This document shows positions 1-11,623 of a stretch of 64,000 nt of DNA, in pieces. The stretch covers positions 310,001 to 374,000 of the forward strand of contig WOFQ01000025.1 of the NCBI GenBank assembly GCA_012184525.1, given 5' to 3'. How positions within the stretch are numbered: the first letter of the stretch is position 1; each line of letters opens with the position of its first letter. A program made the translations under genes and the position numbers. The notes below the pieces were generated by a model. The model ran no database searches. It saw only the letters and a program-made list of their open reading frames with translations, and was not told the DNA's origin. This DNA comes from Xenoacremonium recifei (lineage: Eukaryota > Ascomycota > Sordariomycetes > Hypocreales > Nectriaceae).

Positions 1-71
1 CTAATACATGTCACAACGTTTTCTACCAATCAACTATAACGATTCTTTTCAATCTTCAGTTGAATAAGACT

Positions 72-1501
72 CTACTCATGCAATAAGGCAATGCGTGCTC
101 TGACTTCGCCTGCCTCTAGATCCCGGAGAACATCGGGGAAATCTTTCAGCTTCTTAGTCTCTACCTGAGGCTTGATTGCACCTTTAGCCATTAGGTCAAG
201 AACCATCTCTAGGTCTTGCACCTGACCTCCGTATGAAAAGATGTAGCTCAACCGCTTCCTTGTCCCGATTTTCATGTGAATAGTGTTCTCAGTGTCTAGA
301 CTCCCAATACACAGGAGCTTACCCCCACGGCGAACTTATAACCTCGTTAGTCTAGACCTAGGTAGTTTTCAATTGGTAACTTACCAATTTGCTGGGCATC
401 TTCAAAAGTTTGATGTGTTCCCACAAAGTCTAAGATAGTATCAATCTTGTTTTCCAGCCCGTTGTCTCTAACGAAGTCCTGTGGCGCTGTCCCAACGGGC
501 ACAATATCTTGCTCAGGGATACCCAATGCCTTCGCAGCCTCAAGACGCTCTTGTCGAATATCAGAAACGATAATCCGAGCGCCTATCTCATGTACTAGCT
601 GTAGAGCATTGAAGCCAAGGCCTCCAAGCCCGAAAAGAAATACCAACTCATGCTTCTTAACCTCGCCTCTCTTGTGAATCGCATGATAAGCTGTGTTAAC
701 AGCATCAGTTGCAACTGCAGCTTCTGCCGGGGTGATGCCTATAACCAGGTTTAGCCAATGCCTCCAAATATTTCCTCGTATTTCCCCTTGACAAAAATGC
801 TCTATATAGGTGCCTTACCCTCTGGTACGAGCACTGCGCCGCTAATGTCTATAGCAGCATATGGCGCGTGAAAGCCGTCTTGTCCAATTCCAGAATGATG
901 ACCTCGTTCGCAAATTTGTGACAAATCTCTTGAGCACTCTGGGCAGTCTTCTCCTCTACAACCTGGCACCGCATGAAGAGCCACTATGTCACCCTAGCCA
1001 CGTCTTGTCAGCAGTAAAATCTTATTTCAATTCCATATACACTCACCACTTTTAAAGCAGAATCCTTTACTTCGGCGCCTATCTTGACAATACGCCCGCA
1101 ACCCTCGTGTCCCTAGAATGGTCAATACGTGATTTCAAGCGCCGTCTCTGGCACCTGGAGGCGTGAAGTTGGGACTATTTACGAGTGTGTATTTCTCCTC
1201 AAACCAAGAAGCTTGTTTATCAATCGTAAGTAGTGAATGATCGCTTCGGCAGACTACGTTTATGATAGAGTCAACTAGAGCTCCGCAGAAAGAACGCAAC
1301 AAGCTCACCGCCAGATGCCAGCATCTTGCATAGTATTCCATTTGATGGTACTTCTGGCACTGCGACCTGCTCGAAGACCTGTGTCACGGTTTCTTAGACT
1401 TTTTAACCCATCTAATGTGCTTGGTGTTGTAACCCTACTGGTTGAGGATTTCCTCTGTGCTTTCTCCAAGCGAACATTGTAGAGGGTATTTGGTCTGCCA
1501 T
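72..1501 (-). CDS. Zinc-dependent alcohol dehydrogenase (MDR superfamily)
   Basis: Rebuilt from seven exons: 1501-1439, 1378-1309, 1253-1183, 1112-1047, 993-819, 738-385 and 334-72. Together they give 353 residues, the usual length for zinc alcohol dehydrogenases. Visible motifs: catalytic-zinc Cys46 in GVCRSDH, His70-Glu71 in GHEGCG, the structural-zinc cysteines 102/107/110/118, and a Rossmann GLGGLG that binds NAD(P). The family oxidises primary or secondary alcohols or reduces aldehydes in the cytosol; the substrate here is unknown. Read without splicing the locus looks broken, but all six introns have GT/AG ends and restore the frame, so I regard it as intact. ATG at 1501 is preferred because MADQIPSTMFAW reads like a normal N-terminus; a second ATG lies eight codons in. 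It is transcribed divergently from the acyl-CoA ligase gene. Confidence 0.88.
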
Positions 1502-1928
1502 TGTAGAAAAGTCCGATCGAGCGAATAGTCCACTAGGAGTCCCGCTTAGTCGAGAATGTCTTGATAACGCTGGTAAAAACCCTCGCGTATTGTGATCAAG
1601 TGGGTTTGTCTCAGCTAGTTTTAAAATCAACAGACCCAACGCTGGACACCAACATCGTGGCAATGCACGGCAACTAGTCGACGATAGAGCCGGAATGATC
1701 GGTTGTGGCCTGAATCTAGCGTCGGCTGTCTTAACGGTCTGCCGATTTGGGATAGGCGAAAGCGGCGTTCCCTCTTCGCGCATTGGACCAAGATCGGGGT
1801 CCAGGGACGCGCCAAAGGTTTATTTGCAGACAAATACTGAAAGTGTTGTTATTTTGAGATCATTGCCACATGAAGATTGTGGAAGAGCGGACTGAGTCCC
1901 GAGCTGAATAATCTACGGCTCAACCAAC
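1502..1928. promoter_or_regulatory. Divergent promoter between alcohol dehydrogenase and acyl-CoA ligase genes
   Basis: This 427-bp spacer separates two start codons that point away from each other, so it must hold both promoters. It contains CGG-TCTG-CCG at 1735-1744, an inverted pair of CGG triplets with a 4-bp spacer, the half-site geometry bound by Zn2Cys6 dimers. I see no clear TATA box. Binding is inferred, not shown. Confidence 0.45.
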
Positions 1929-3993
1929 ATGGTCTTCCACCCACCAAGCTGGGTGCCCCCGCTCCCATTCGGTAAGACCAGCTCTCGTAATAAAGCATAC
2001 CACCATACAGAGCTGACTTCGGGAAACAGAACCACCAGATTCAGTTCCCATATTTGACTTTATGAGAGATGAAAAATATGGTCGTCAACCAGTTGTTAAA
2101 AGTCGCAACCCCTTTACATGTGGCCTTACTGGTCGATCATACACCGTCGAAGAGTTCTTTGAGCGCTCAGAGTTACTTGGAAGAGCTTTCGCAAAGCATT
2201 TAGGATGGGAACCTAACGTTGGCTCGCCTTGGGAGAAGGTGGTTGCGATATTTTCCCTTAATACGGTAGGCTCTTCTTACTTACATGTTAAGCGATTTTG
2301 CTAACTAAAACACCCAGATTGACTTCATCACTGCAGTGTACGGCGTGCAGCGACTCAACGGAATAGTAACACCCGCCAACGCTGTTTACTCAGCCACAGA
2401 GCTTGAGCATCAATTGATATCATCTGGTGCGACTGCATTAATCACTTGCCTGCCCCTGCTCGATGTCGCTTTGCAGGCTGCCAGAGGTGCCAACATATCA
2501 GAGTCCAGAGTTTTTATCCTGGATCTGGCCACTGATCAGACCAACACAAACTCAAAAAGGCCAACTTCTCAGTTTAAGAGTATTGAACAGCTGATACAAG
2601 AGGCTCGCGGTCTGTCCAGTCTGGGTCCTCTGAGATGGACAAAGAGCCAAGGTTCTCGACAGCCTGCGTTTCTTTGCTTCTCAAGTGGAACGTCCGGGCT
2701 ACCTGTGAGTCTCTTTTCTTTTCTGTGAAGTTCTATAGCTGATTACCGCTCCAGAAAGCTGTTAAAATCTCTCATCAGAACGTCATCGCCAACGTGATTC
2801 AGCAAGCAACCTACGAGTCCTTAGGACGAGCAGAGAGGCAGGTTGAAACCCAAACGATCTCAGGATTCTTGCCCTTCAGCCACATCTACGGGCTGGTCGT
2901 TGCTGCTCACACCAGTACTTGGCGTGGTGATGAGGTCGTAGTCCTCCCAAAGTTTGAGCTTTCGGCATTTCTCAACGCCATACAGCGGTTTCAAATTCAA
3001 CAGCTGCTAGTAGTGAGTCCTCCATCTACTTGGATTAAAAAAAATGGGAACTAATGGTTCTAGGTGCCACCTGTTATAATACAGATGTTGCGATCCAAGG
3101 ACATCTGCAGAAAGTTTGATCTTAGTTCCGTTCGATTTGTCTACAGCGGAGCAGCTCCGCTAGCGGAGGAGGTAGTCCAAGAAATCCAGAGTCTTTATCC
3201 AACTTGGACAATCGCACAAGCTTATGGTACTCAGCCAAATTTTCTTCAAAGCACCTAAAACTGCCTCTAACAATTACAGGGATGACGGAGACCTGTGTGG
3301 TCGTATTTTCACCAAGCGAGCATGACGTTTTCCTCAAAGCCTCGGGCTCACTATTGCCGGGGATGAAGGTGAAGCTCATAGACCCGGACGGCAATGAGAT
3401 TACCGATTACGAGAAGCCGGGTGAAGTTCTGGTTCAATCTCCATCTGTGGTATTGGGTTACCAGAATAATGAAAAGGCCAACGCAGAAACCTTCGTCTAC
3501 CATGATGATGGCCGATGGATCAGGACGGGAGACGAAGGTCTTATCACCGTCGCTCCATCTGGAAACGAGCAAATTGTTATAGTAGACAGGATAAAAGAGC
3601 TCATCAAAGTCAAGGTAAGGTTATCTTCTACTCGGAAACAAGGGTTATTAATAGGACCAGGGTCATCAAGTTGCACCTGCGGAGCTTGAGGCTCATATTT
3701 TGGGTCATCCAGCTGTAGCAGACTGTGCTGTAATTCAGATACCTGACGACAGATCTGGTGAAGTTCCGAAGGCATTTGTTGTGAGATCTACTTCACAATC
3801 CTCCGCCTCGGATGGAGAGGTAGCGAAAGCTATTTTAGCCCACGTTGCTCAGCACAAGGCCCCTTACAAGCATATCAAAGGAGGAGTTGAGTTTTTGGAT
3901 GAAATCCCCAAAAGTCCAAGTGGCAAGATTTTAAGGCGAGTCCTCAGAGACAAAGAGAAGAAAGCAAGGAACGCTTCGAAAGCCAAGTTATAA
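1929..3993 (+). CDS. Peroxisomal acyl-CoA synthetase / 4-coumarate-CoA ligase-like enzyme (ANL superfamily)
   Basis: Seven exons: 1929-1971, 2030-2265, 2318-2704, 2755-3012, 3064-3226, 3280-3614 and 3661-3993. They give 584 residues, typical of fungal 4CL-like ligases. The enzyme should form an acyl-adenylate from a carboxylic acid and ATP, then the CoA thioester. Visible motifs in order: phosphate loop SSGTSGLPK (split by intron 3), YGMTET, TGDEG, the hinge run DRIKELIKVKGHQ, and PKSPSGKILRR with the catalytic lysine. The last three residues are AKL, a consensus type 1 peroxisomal targeting signal, so the product probably works in peroxisomes. The first exon codes only 14 residues (MVFHPPSWVPPLPF), a start typical of this fungal group. 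The acid used (fatty, phenylpropanoid or other) cannot be told from the sequence. Confidence 0.9.
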
Positions 3994-4347
3994 TCCCTTC
4001 ATAACGGCCAAGGGTAGACTTTTCTTTCCAGTTTATAAAGAACGTTAGATTTTTTTTTTCTCGTTCGCAATTGATTTACTATTGTCTATTATATTATTAC
4101 AAGAAAGTCTCTTTGAAGTGATGCCATTGTACCAACCCTGTACTCTAAATAACCCCCGATACAACCTAACAAATCTCCCCTTCCATTCTGCAGCTCTATA
4201 TGCCTTTTGAAGTCTATCTTTTCTTGGCTTGATACAAAGGAAATCCATTATTAATATGCGAACTCTGCTTCAGGTAGCAATATCAAGACCGCAAAGCGAT
4301 GCCAAAGGCTGCTTTCGAAAGTGCTTTACCGACCAAAAAGCTATTTC
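3994..4347. other. Convergent spacer, no gene seen
   Basis: AT-rich 3' flank between two converging genes, with a T9-10 run near 4050. It probably carries both polyadenylation regions. No coding signal was recognised. Confidence 0.5.
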
Positions 4348-6029
4348 TTAAGCTGAACCTCGTCGCCTGAGATGATCCCTGGTAACAAAGCAAAGGCTGA
4401 GAAAGAGGCCAAGTCCAGCAATCCCAACAGAGAACCATAGAGCCCCACGATAGCCATGTAGCTTGTCCGAGTCTCTATGGCCGCCATGGTTGATGTTGGT
4501 CTCGATGGTGCCAGCAAAGCCGAGAGCAATGGATATACTGTAGTTGATCACAGTCATCACTACGCTTGCGCCGAGGCCTTGGTACTCCCGGGGTACCGCG
4601 TTTGAAAACATGATAACAGCAGCAGGGAATGAAGTGTCCATGCCGACAGTAATGATGAGTACACTGAAGAAGAAGTACGTCCAGTAGATCGAATGTGCAG
4701 GCCGACTAGCAGCGAGGATTGAGCCAACAAGATAGGCGATTTGCCCAACAACCATGATCCATGCCGGAGAAACTTTACCCATGAGCTTTCCCACAGCCAA
4801 AGCGGAAATTAGGCCGACTGGGATAATCGGGATGAACCAAGCTGCCATCTGAATAGGTGTAGTCTTGGTGAAATCGAGAGCTAGCTGACAGGCATAGTAA
4901 ACCTAGAGGGCAAAGATGTCAGAGAGAATCAGTAAGAGTTGAGAAGCATCTACTTACCCATATGCCGAAACAACCCCAACCAGTGGCGGTGCATGCGAAA
5001 ACAAATGCAATATCGGAGTTGAACGCGGCCAGTGGCAGAATTGGTGACTTAGACCAATAGATCTCGATGCAAAAGAACAAAATCCCGATGATGACGCCCA
5101 GGATCAGACAGACATATACGTAGGGCTCTTGCCAGCCAACAATGACTGCTTGGTTCCATGCAAAATTGAACAGCACCAGGGACACAACACCAGTGATGCC
5201 TCCTGGGATGTCCAGAGCTAATAGTCGTGCAGCAAGCGATAACTCCTTCTTCGGCTCAAGAGATGCGGGTATTGTCCAGGCGGCGAAGAGTGCAATCCCG
5301 GCCAGGGCAATCGCCATGCTCCAATAGATCCATGGCCACCAAACCAGCGAGAAAACTCCTCCAAAGATGAAACCGGCGATTGCCCCAAAGGGTGCTGATC
5401 CACCAAACCATGCAAATGCCATATTCTGACGCGGACCAGGTGAGTAAGACCGTCCAAGGATTGCAAGACCGTTGGGAAGAGTGAGAGCAGGGCCCATGCC
5501 TTGAAAGACGCGAGCAAAGACGAAAAGGACGTGGGTAGAATATACTGATAGGCCGGCGACAAGACACCACAGGGCATACCAAGCCATTCCTGTAACAAAC
5601 ATCTTCTTATGCCCGAACTCATCTCCCAGTCGGCCCCCTATCAAGATGAAAGTCCCGAGGGTGAGGCTGTATCCTGCAATGAGCCAGGACAGTTGCCCCG
5701 GGTTAGAAATATTGAATGAGTCTCCAATGACTCCCACCGTAGTCAGAGTGTTTCCGAGACCGGCCTGACTAGTGAAAAGAGCCGTGCATAGAGTCCCTAC
5801 CAGTAGTATCTGCCTTGGCATTGACAAAGCATCGGCTGGATATACATTTTCATCCTCTCCTGAAGACTCTTTATTCCCAGCCTCTAATAATATTCTCCGT
5901 CAGTCCTCGCTCTTAGCCTCGGATTACGTTGTGCTTTATCTCACCTTCGTCTTGTCCTGAAGATGTAGCATCAGGAGACTCAGCGTCAAACTGCAAAGCG
6001 ACACTCGTGTCGATAGATTCTGATGCCAT
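4348..6029 (-). CDS. MFS transporter, DHA2 (drug:H+ antiporter 2) type
   Basis: Three exons, 6029-5945, 5883-4958 and 4902-4348, give 521 residues. An acidic cytosolic N-terminus of about 45 residues is followed by hydrophobic helices along the rest of the chain. The MFS loop 2-3 signature appears as GGRLGDEFGHKK, and a conserved FQGMGPALTLPNG segment sits on the following helices; both are typical of the DHA2 branch, which normally has 14 helices. Members export drugs, toxic metabolites or own products in exchange for protons at the plasma membrane. Its place beside a ligase, reductases and a regulator fits export or import of a pathway compound, but that is inference. The short exon 1 is supported by a clean GT...AG intron and the acidic N-terminus it provides. 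Confidence 0.85.
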
Positions 6030-6544
6030 ATTTCCCAATCGGGAGAGTTAAAGGTGAAAATCGACTTTCGTGTTTGGTGCAAGGAGACTTAGAATGATTG
6101 CTAGATCCTGGTTGTAAAGATTTTCAAGTTCTCTATGGTTTTGGGATTTTGGTTCTTTTATTTCCTTTCCTGTTCCCCGTGGAACCCTCAAATCCCCTTT
6201 TGGTATCTTGTTGTTGATAAGCACGTATGTCACTAGTTTCCTTTTTGTCAGATCTGGGGTCCAAAGTCTCGGACCTTACGAGTCCTCCGCTCCGGCTGGG
6301 TGGTGGCGAGGCCCACGCTTAACTCCCATGCCAAATAGAGACTGAGCCCAGTCGGCAATCTGAACCGCTAATTGATAATCATCAGCTGAAGTCAAATCAA
6401 CTACGTTGCGACAGAGCCGCATTCAATATATAATGGAGCACCGACATTCTTCTCGTTTTAGAAGTCAATACGGTCATCCCCCTGTGTTCATGTGTATTCC
6501 CTATGCTGTACCATTGAGCCCTTTTGATCGCTACGCCTATCAAC
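6030..6544. promoter_or_regulatory. Divergent promoter with TATA box for the epimerase-type reductase
   Basis: The spacer lies between the MFS start (minus strand) and the reductase start (plus strand). A TATATAAT box at 6427-6434 sits about 115 bp before the reductase ATG, a plausible core promoter. No other certain site was seen. Confidence 0.5.
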
Positions 6545-7576
6545 ATGTCTCCTCAAGATTCCGTCGTTCGTCCCGGTGGCCTTGTGCTCGTTACTGGAGT
6601 CAACGGGTTCATCGCTTCTCATGTCGCAATTCGCCTCCTCAAATTAGGCTATCGAGTTCGTGGGACTGTGCGTTCTGCGGAAAAAGCAAGCTGGGTTGCA
6701 GAGGCCGTGGCCGAATCCCACCTGGAACAAAATTTTGAAACTGTCCTTGTTCCCGATGTTACAAGGTTAGGAGCGTGGGACGAGGCAATTCAAGGAGTTG
6801 ATGGGATAGCGCACGTCGCCACAGATATGTCTTTTGACGCCGACCCCAACAAAGTTATTACCCCAATGTTGAACGGTGTTAGAAATCTTCTTGAGGCAGC
6901 TTCTAAGCAGTCAACAATCAAACGCTTCGTATTCACTAGCAGCGATCGCGCCATGTCCAATGTCGTCAATGGACAGCAAGTAACTCTTGACGCGGGCATG
7001 TGGAATGAATCTGCTGTTGAGGCAGCTTGGAAACCGCCTCCTTTTGGGTCCGATCGCATTTGGGATGTCTACGCAGCGCTTAAGACACAAAGTGAGCAAG
7101 AAGTATGGAAGTATGGCGAATCACATAATCCAGGCTTCACCATCAACTCGGTGCTGCCTACTTTCAACATCGGCCCTATCATCCACAGCAAGCAGGCTGG
7201 CAGCACTGGGAAATGGGTCAAGGATTTCTGGCTCGATCCTGCTCATTACAAACCCTTGCAACGTTTTGGAGCCTCTTGGTTTATTGCCGTCGAAGACACG
7301 GCATTGCTCCATGTTGCGGCGTTCACCGAAGAAGACGTCAGAAATGAGCGGTTGTTGGGCTTTGCGGGCTCGTTCAACTTCAATAGTTGGCTTTCTGCAT
7401 TCCGACGGTTGGACCCTGAGAAAGCTTGGCCCGACGATGACCCTGCGCAGGAAGTCAATTTGTGCACTGTAAATACGAATCGAGAACAGGAGCTGCTGAA
7501 GCGCTTTGGGCAGGATGGCTGGACCTCCTTTCAAGAGAGTGTTCGCAGAAATTGTTTTGAAAGCAAAGGATTCTGA
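6545..7576 (+). CDS. NAD(P)-dependent extended SDR / epimerase-family reductase
   Basis: Single-exon gene. The reading frame is open from 6524, but ATG at 6545 (MSPQDSVV) gives the N-terminus normal for this family, about 343 residues. It has the extended-SDR nucleotide motif TGVNGFIASH near the N-terminus, a conserved FTSSDRA strand with the active-site serine region, and YAALK as the YxxxK catalytic pair. The family includes fungal aldehyde/ketone reductases of the GRE2 and dihydroflavonol-reductase type, acting in the cytosol with NADPH. It lies downstream of an acyl-CoA ligase and beside a transporter, so it may reduce a carbonyl intermediate of the same pathway (inference). Confidence 0.85.
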   Translation: MSPQDSVVRPGGLVLVTGVNGFIASHVAIRLLKLGYRVRGTVRSAEKASWVAEAVAESHLEQNFETVLVPDVTRLGAWDEAIQGVDGIAHVATDMSFDADPNKVITPMLNGVRNLLEAASKQSTIKRFVFTSSDRAMSNVVNGQQVTLDAGMWNESAVEAAWKPPPFGSDRIWDVYAALKTQSEQEVWKYGESHNPGFTINSVLPTFNIGPIIHSKQAGSTGKWVKDFWLDPAHYKPLQRFGASWFIAVEDTALLHVAAFTEEDVRNERLLGFAGSFNFNSWLSAFRRLDPEKAWPDDDPAQEVNLCTVNTNREQELLKRFGQDGWTSFQESVRRNCFESKGF

Positions 7577-8121
7577 GTAGGACGTGAACGTGGGTTATGC
7601 TTTGGTAGATTTTAAAAATAATCGTATTCAATGCGAAGTACATATCCAATTCGTGTCTACAGAGTAAGCAACTGTACCCACCAATCCACTCGTGAAGCAT
7701 GAATGATGCACAGCTTTGGTGATGGCACTTTACTGGTACGGACCCAAAAGTGCGTCAAACAATTTTACTACGCAGTAGCAGCATTTTAGCCGCCGGCGTA
7801 TGTGGAATCAATGCTCGATCATCTAACTCTGTTATTAATTATTCGTCGAGGTCGTAACCAACTGTCGGTCGCTCTCCATACAGCTGAGGCGGGAGCCGAT
7901 CTGCTTACAAAGTCCTCTCCATAGCGCTAAACCCCCGGAGCTTTCGGAAGGTCCGGGCTGGGACTGGTTAGCTTCATGATGTCGTGCTGTAGACGTAAAT
8001 ACCGAGAGACATCTAAGAATCATGGCTATATAAAGCAGAACATACCAGCCGGATGTAAGGTAGAAATTAAAAACAATATCATTCCCCCCGAATTAATCAA
8101 TATACCTGATAGTTACGCATC
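7577..8121. promoter_or_regulatory. Intergenic region with TATA box of the following SDR gene
   Basis: This 545-bp spacer has a strong TATATAAAG box at 8027-8035, about 90 bp before the next ATG. I saw no gene or repeat in the remainder. Confidence 0.5.
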
Positions 8122-8917
8122 ATGAGCTCACGATCTCCCGTCGCTCTCATTCTTGGTGCGGGCGCCAACGTTGGTCAACATGTTGGCCGCGCATTTGCGA
8201 CGAGAGGCTACAAAGTTGCTCTCGCCGCTCGAAGCCTCAAAGAAGAAGACAGCACCCCTGATAAGCTGCACATCAGCAGTGACTTCAGTGATCCGGGCTC
8301 AATCGAAAAGATCTTCGCCAAGGTTAAGGAGCAATTCGGCAATCCACATGTCGTAGTTTACAATGGTACGCTGAGCCTTCGATCCGAGAATTATTGTATC
8401 ATGGATTAATACTCTTAACAAGCTGCGGCGGCGACTCGCTCCGATGTTAAGCGACCTCTTGCGATAGCTGCGTCTGATTTCGTTCGTGATCTCAACATCA
8501 ACACCACCAGTGCTTTTATCGCGGCCCAGCAAGCTGCCTTGGGATTCGAAGAGCTTCCCGAATCAGCGTCTCGCACGTTCATCTACACAGGAAATTGCAC
8601 CAATGTGTCCCCTATTATCGCCTTGATGGATTCGGGCGTGGGGAAATCGGCCACCGCTCACATCATCCAATGCGCCGCTGAAGCGTATCAGGACAAAGGA
8701 TTCAAGTTCGACCAACTTTGCAGTCTACCTCAATCACCAACTAACGCGAGAAAATAGGTTCTATTATGCGGACGAACGCAATTCAGACGGCTCGCCGGCG
8801 TACGGAGCCATAGATGGTGCTGCACATGCAGACTTCTACACTGAGCTCGCAGGGGGAAAGTCGCAGGGCCCATGGCAGCAAACCTTTGTCAAGGGAATTG
8901 GTTACAAGAAATTCTGA
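8122..8917 (+). CDS. Atypical short-chain dehydrogenase/reductase lacking the catalytic tyrosine
   Basis: Exons 8122-8365, 8423-8705 and 8758-8917 give 228 residues. The N-terminus has a classical Rossmann glycine motif, GAGANVGQHVG, and RSL after the second strand. Where YxxxK is expected the sequence reads SGVGKSATAH: the lysine is present but serine replaces the tyrosine. The last intron uses a weak donor (gttcga) but has a perfect CTAAC branch point and restores the run GFKFYYADER. The fold should bind NAD(P), but normal SDR oxidoreduction is doubtful. It could be an SDR-derived binding protein or use another residue. Its function is unknown. Confidence 0.75.
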
Positions 8918-9204
8918 AATGTTAAGTATCGTGCCAGTGATTCCCGGTATAGCATTTGGCCAATATTGATGACGTATGGAACGAAACTCTGAATTCGAGT
9001 CGCTGGAATTGTGTACCCTAGACTGCATCTGTAGGTCGGGAATGCTGATTTCTAATCATGATCATCACGTAAGCCGCGCGCGCTCCCACTCGGTGAACTA
9101 CCCTCCCTTAGCCATCTACACATAGCAAACCTTTGCCGTAGGAATCTAGGTCAGAGCCTTCGATCAATTATTCGGTTCGTACATATTCCGTCTCCGGGTT
9201 CTCG

Positions 9205-11255
9205 ATGCCGCCAATGGACACGGACACGATAGATGCCAGTGACTCCCGGCAGCCCGCGCCACCTGAGGCTGGCCCGGTTATCACGAAGGTGCGTCCTGTT
9301 TATTAGGCTTCATGATGGCAGCCACTTTCGATACTGATAACCATCACACCTTAGGCATGTGACATGTGCCGCTTAAAGAAGATACGATGTCAACCAACGA
9401 AAGAAGGTTGTGCTCAATGTACCAATCATCAAATCGCCTGTCACTTTACACCAATCTCGACAAAACGGAAACCACGAAGACCAGCTGGGTTTGTATTAAT
9501 TGTCAATAATTCTAGACAACGCTAATGCTCCTGTCAGACACAAACAAATCGCACAGCTCGAGGAGAGACTCAAGCAAATGGAAAGGCTGCTGAAAGCGAC
9601 GCTTCAAAGTACGAAGTCTGGCGAGATGAGCACAGGACCTGGTGAAGCAATCATGGACTTTGCTTCCCAAGGAGGACCAGCAACAGGATCCCATTCTAAT
9701 TCATCTTTAGTACCCGTAACAATCGTCTCACCAGCAGAAATGAATCCTGTAGTGAGTCAGCTGACCCCTCAGTCCGAAGGCACGGCGCAATCACCACAGT
9801 CAGATGTTCCTTTACGCCTTTGTCCTACTTCTAAGTTACCGATGGCGCTAGGTCCCTACTCTCTGCCGGCTTTCCAGGATCTGCCTCCGAAACCAGTGGC
9901 CCTCGAGCTCGTTATGGACACCTTCAAGAGCTTCAATCACTATTTCCCACTATTTAATGAGCAGGACTTCCTGGAAAAGTTCGAAGATCGCTACTTGGAC
10001 TCGAGTCCCACTGATCCCGCGTGGTGGGCCTGTATCAACGTGGTTCTCGCTCTAGCACATCGGTTCAGGTCGATGCGAACATTTGAAACTGAATATGACA
10101 ATGCCCGGGCATGCGGGTACATGCACAACGCGTTTACCGTGGTTGCCGAGCTCAACGTCCTGAACAACAGTCTTTTAGCTGTTCAAGCTTTGGTTGGTAT
10201 GGCGACAGTGTTGCAAGGCACTGCCAACTCGGAACCTGCCGCCGTACTGATTGCCTCGGGAGTGAGGCTTGCTCAGGCGCTGGGACTTCACAGGAGAACC
10301 CCAAACAAATGTATTCTGGAATCGGAACTCGACCAAGCAAGACGAGTCTTCTGGTTCGCATACCTTATGGATAAAGACATCAGTTTACGAACAGAGGTGC
10401 CGTTTGCGCAAGACGACGATGACATGGACGTGGATCTGCCCTCTGCTAACCTTTCAATCTTACCATGCGCCCGTGACGATCCTCCCTCTATCGACTTTTT
10501 CAACTCGCGAATTGGGCTTGCAGTCATCCAAGGACAGGTCTACAAGAGACTATATTCGGTTCAAGCCGAGCAGCAGCCTCAGGCACAAAAGGCAATGGTG
10601 GCTGAGGAGCTTGGTTCAATCCTATCCTACTGGAAAAGCAGTGTACCAGTCGATTTGGAGGATGATGATTCAGCAAGTCCGTTCTTTGCACCTTTAACAC
10701 CCGAGGGGCTACACTTGTTGATTCTTCGGTTCGCTTACCTCGACTGCCTTGTTATGATCGATCGACATTTGCCGCCTACGAGACGCTTTCAAGTGGACTC
10801 AGCACCAGGGGGCCAAGGTACCTTCGTACGATCTGAAAGTGCCTGCGTCATTGAATGCCGGAAAGCGATGCCCCTAATTGCTTTAACACCGCATGGTGAC
10901 TATGCTTGCGTTTGGTACGTATTCTCCGTATTCCGAAATAGTCCGGCCTGTATCCGTCTGACTGATGTTATCTCAAACCCACAGGCTTCTACTTCGCCCA
11001 TTCTTTGCGGCAGTCTCGACATTGCTTCAAAACATTGCCGATAATCCAGAATCACCTCACTCGAGATCTGACCTTCGGGCTGCTGCGCCTTTCATTGAGC
11101 TCCTCCAAGTGTTGGCAGGCGAGGAAAGGGTATGTCACCGGTCAGAGGAGGCCAGAAAGATGCTGCAGGCGTGCAGCGAATTGAGAGACCGCGCTTCGCA
11201 CGCAATCGAATCAAATTTTACATGTATATGTCCAGGAAATGTCGAGATAGATTAG
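9205..11255 (+). CDS. Zn(II)2Cys6 fungal transcription factor
   Basis: Four exons, 9205-9288, 9355-9488, 9538-10914 and 10985-11255, give 621 residues. The zinc cluster has Cys30, 33, 40, 47, 50 and 57 (CDMCRLKKIRC...CAQC...C), followed by a basic linker (KRKPRRPAG) and a short coiled coil (HKQIAQLEERLKQMERLL) for dimerisation. A fungal-specific middle homology region covers roughly residues 180-450. Intron 2 must end at 9537, not at the nearer AG, because only that keeps the linker and coil in frame. A nuclear DNA-binding regulator, it is the nearest candidate controller of the 0-9 kb enzymes and transporter, but its targets are inferred from position only. CGG-N12-CCG at 9173-9190 lies just upstream of the ATG. 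Confidence 0.88.
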
Positions 11256-11623
11256 AGTTCTTCAATTGGTGCGGGATGAAGTCTCTCCAGTCTCCAGTTG
11301 CTGTAGGAGATCGATAGAGGCATTCATACGAAGGCTTATGACAGCTAACTATCTACGAATTTTTTTTGAAGGGCGTTGGGCTTTTGAGGGGTATGGCAGC
11401 ACGGCGTAGCTTCATGAGCTCTGGAGAATCTATCCTCCATTAATTGAAGAGCAAGCTGCCATGTATGATATATCGCGACTCCATCACATCGCTGAAATCA
11501 GTACGATTGGGAATAGGGTGAACCTGATATTATACTGCTCTGTAAAGTCTATATCCACGCCATCGCTGCCCAAGAAATTTTGTCTATGTACAAGGACACA
11601 CTAAGTTGCTATGAGTTTGGTAA
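11256..11623. other. Convergent spacer, no gene seen
   Basis: The 3' flanks of two converging genes. No coding or structured element was recognised. Confidence 0.5.

Noticed and set aside
72..1501. First impression that the alcohol dehydrogenase is a pseudogene split over several frames
   Set aside because: Six introns with GT/AG ends restore one 353-codon frame with all zinc and NAD motifs.
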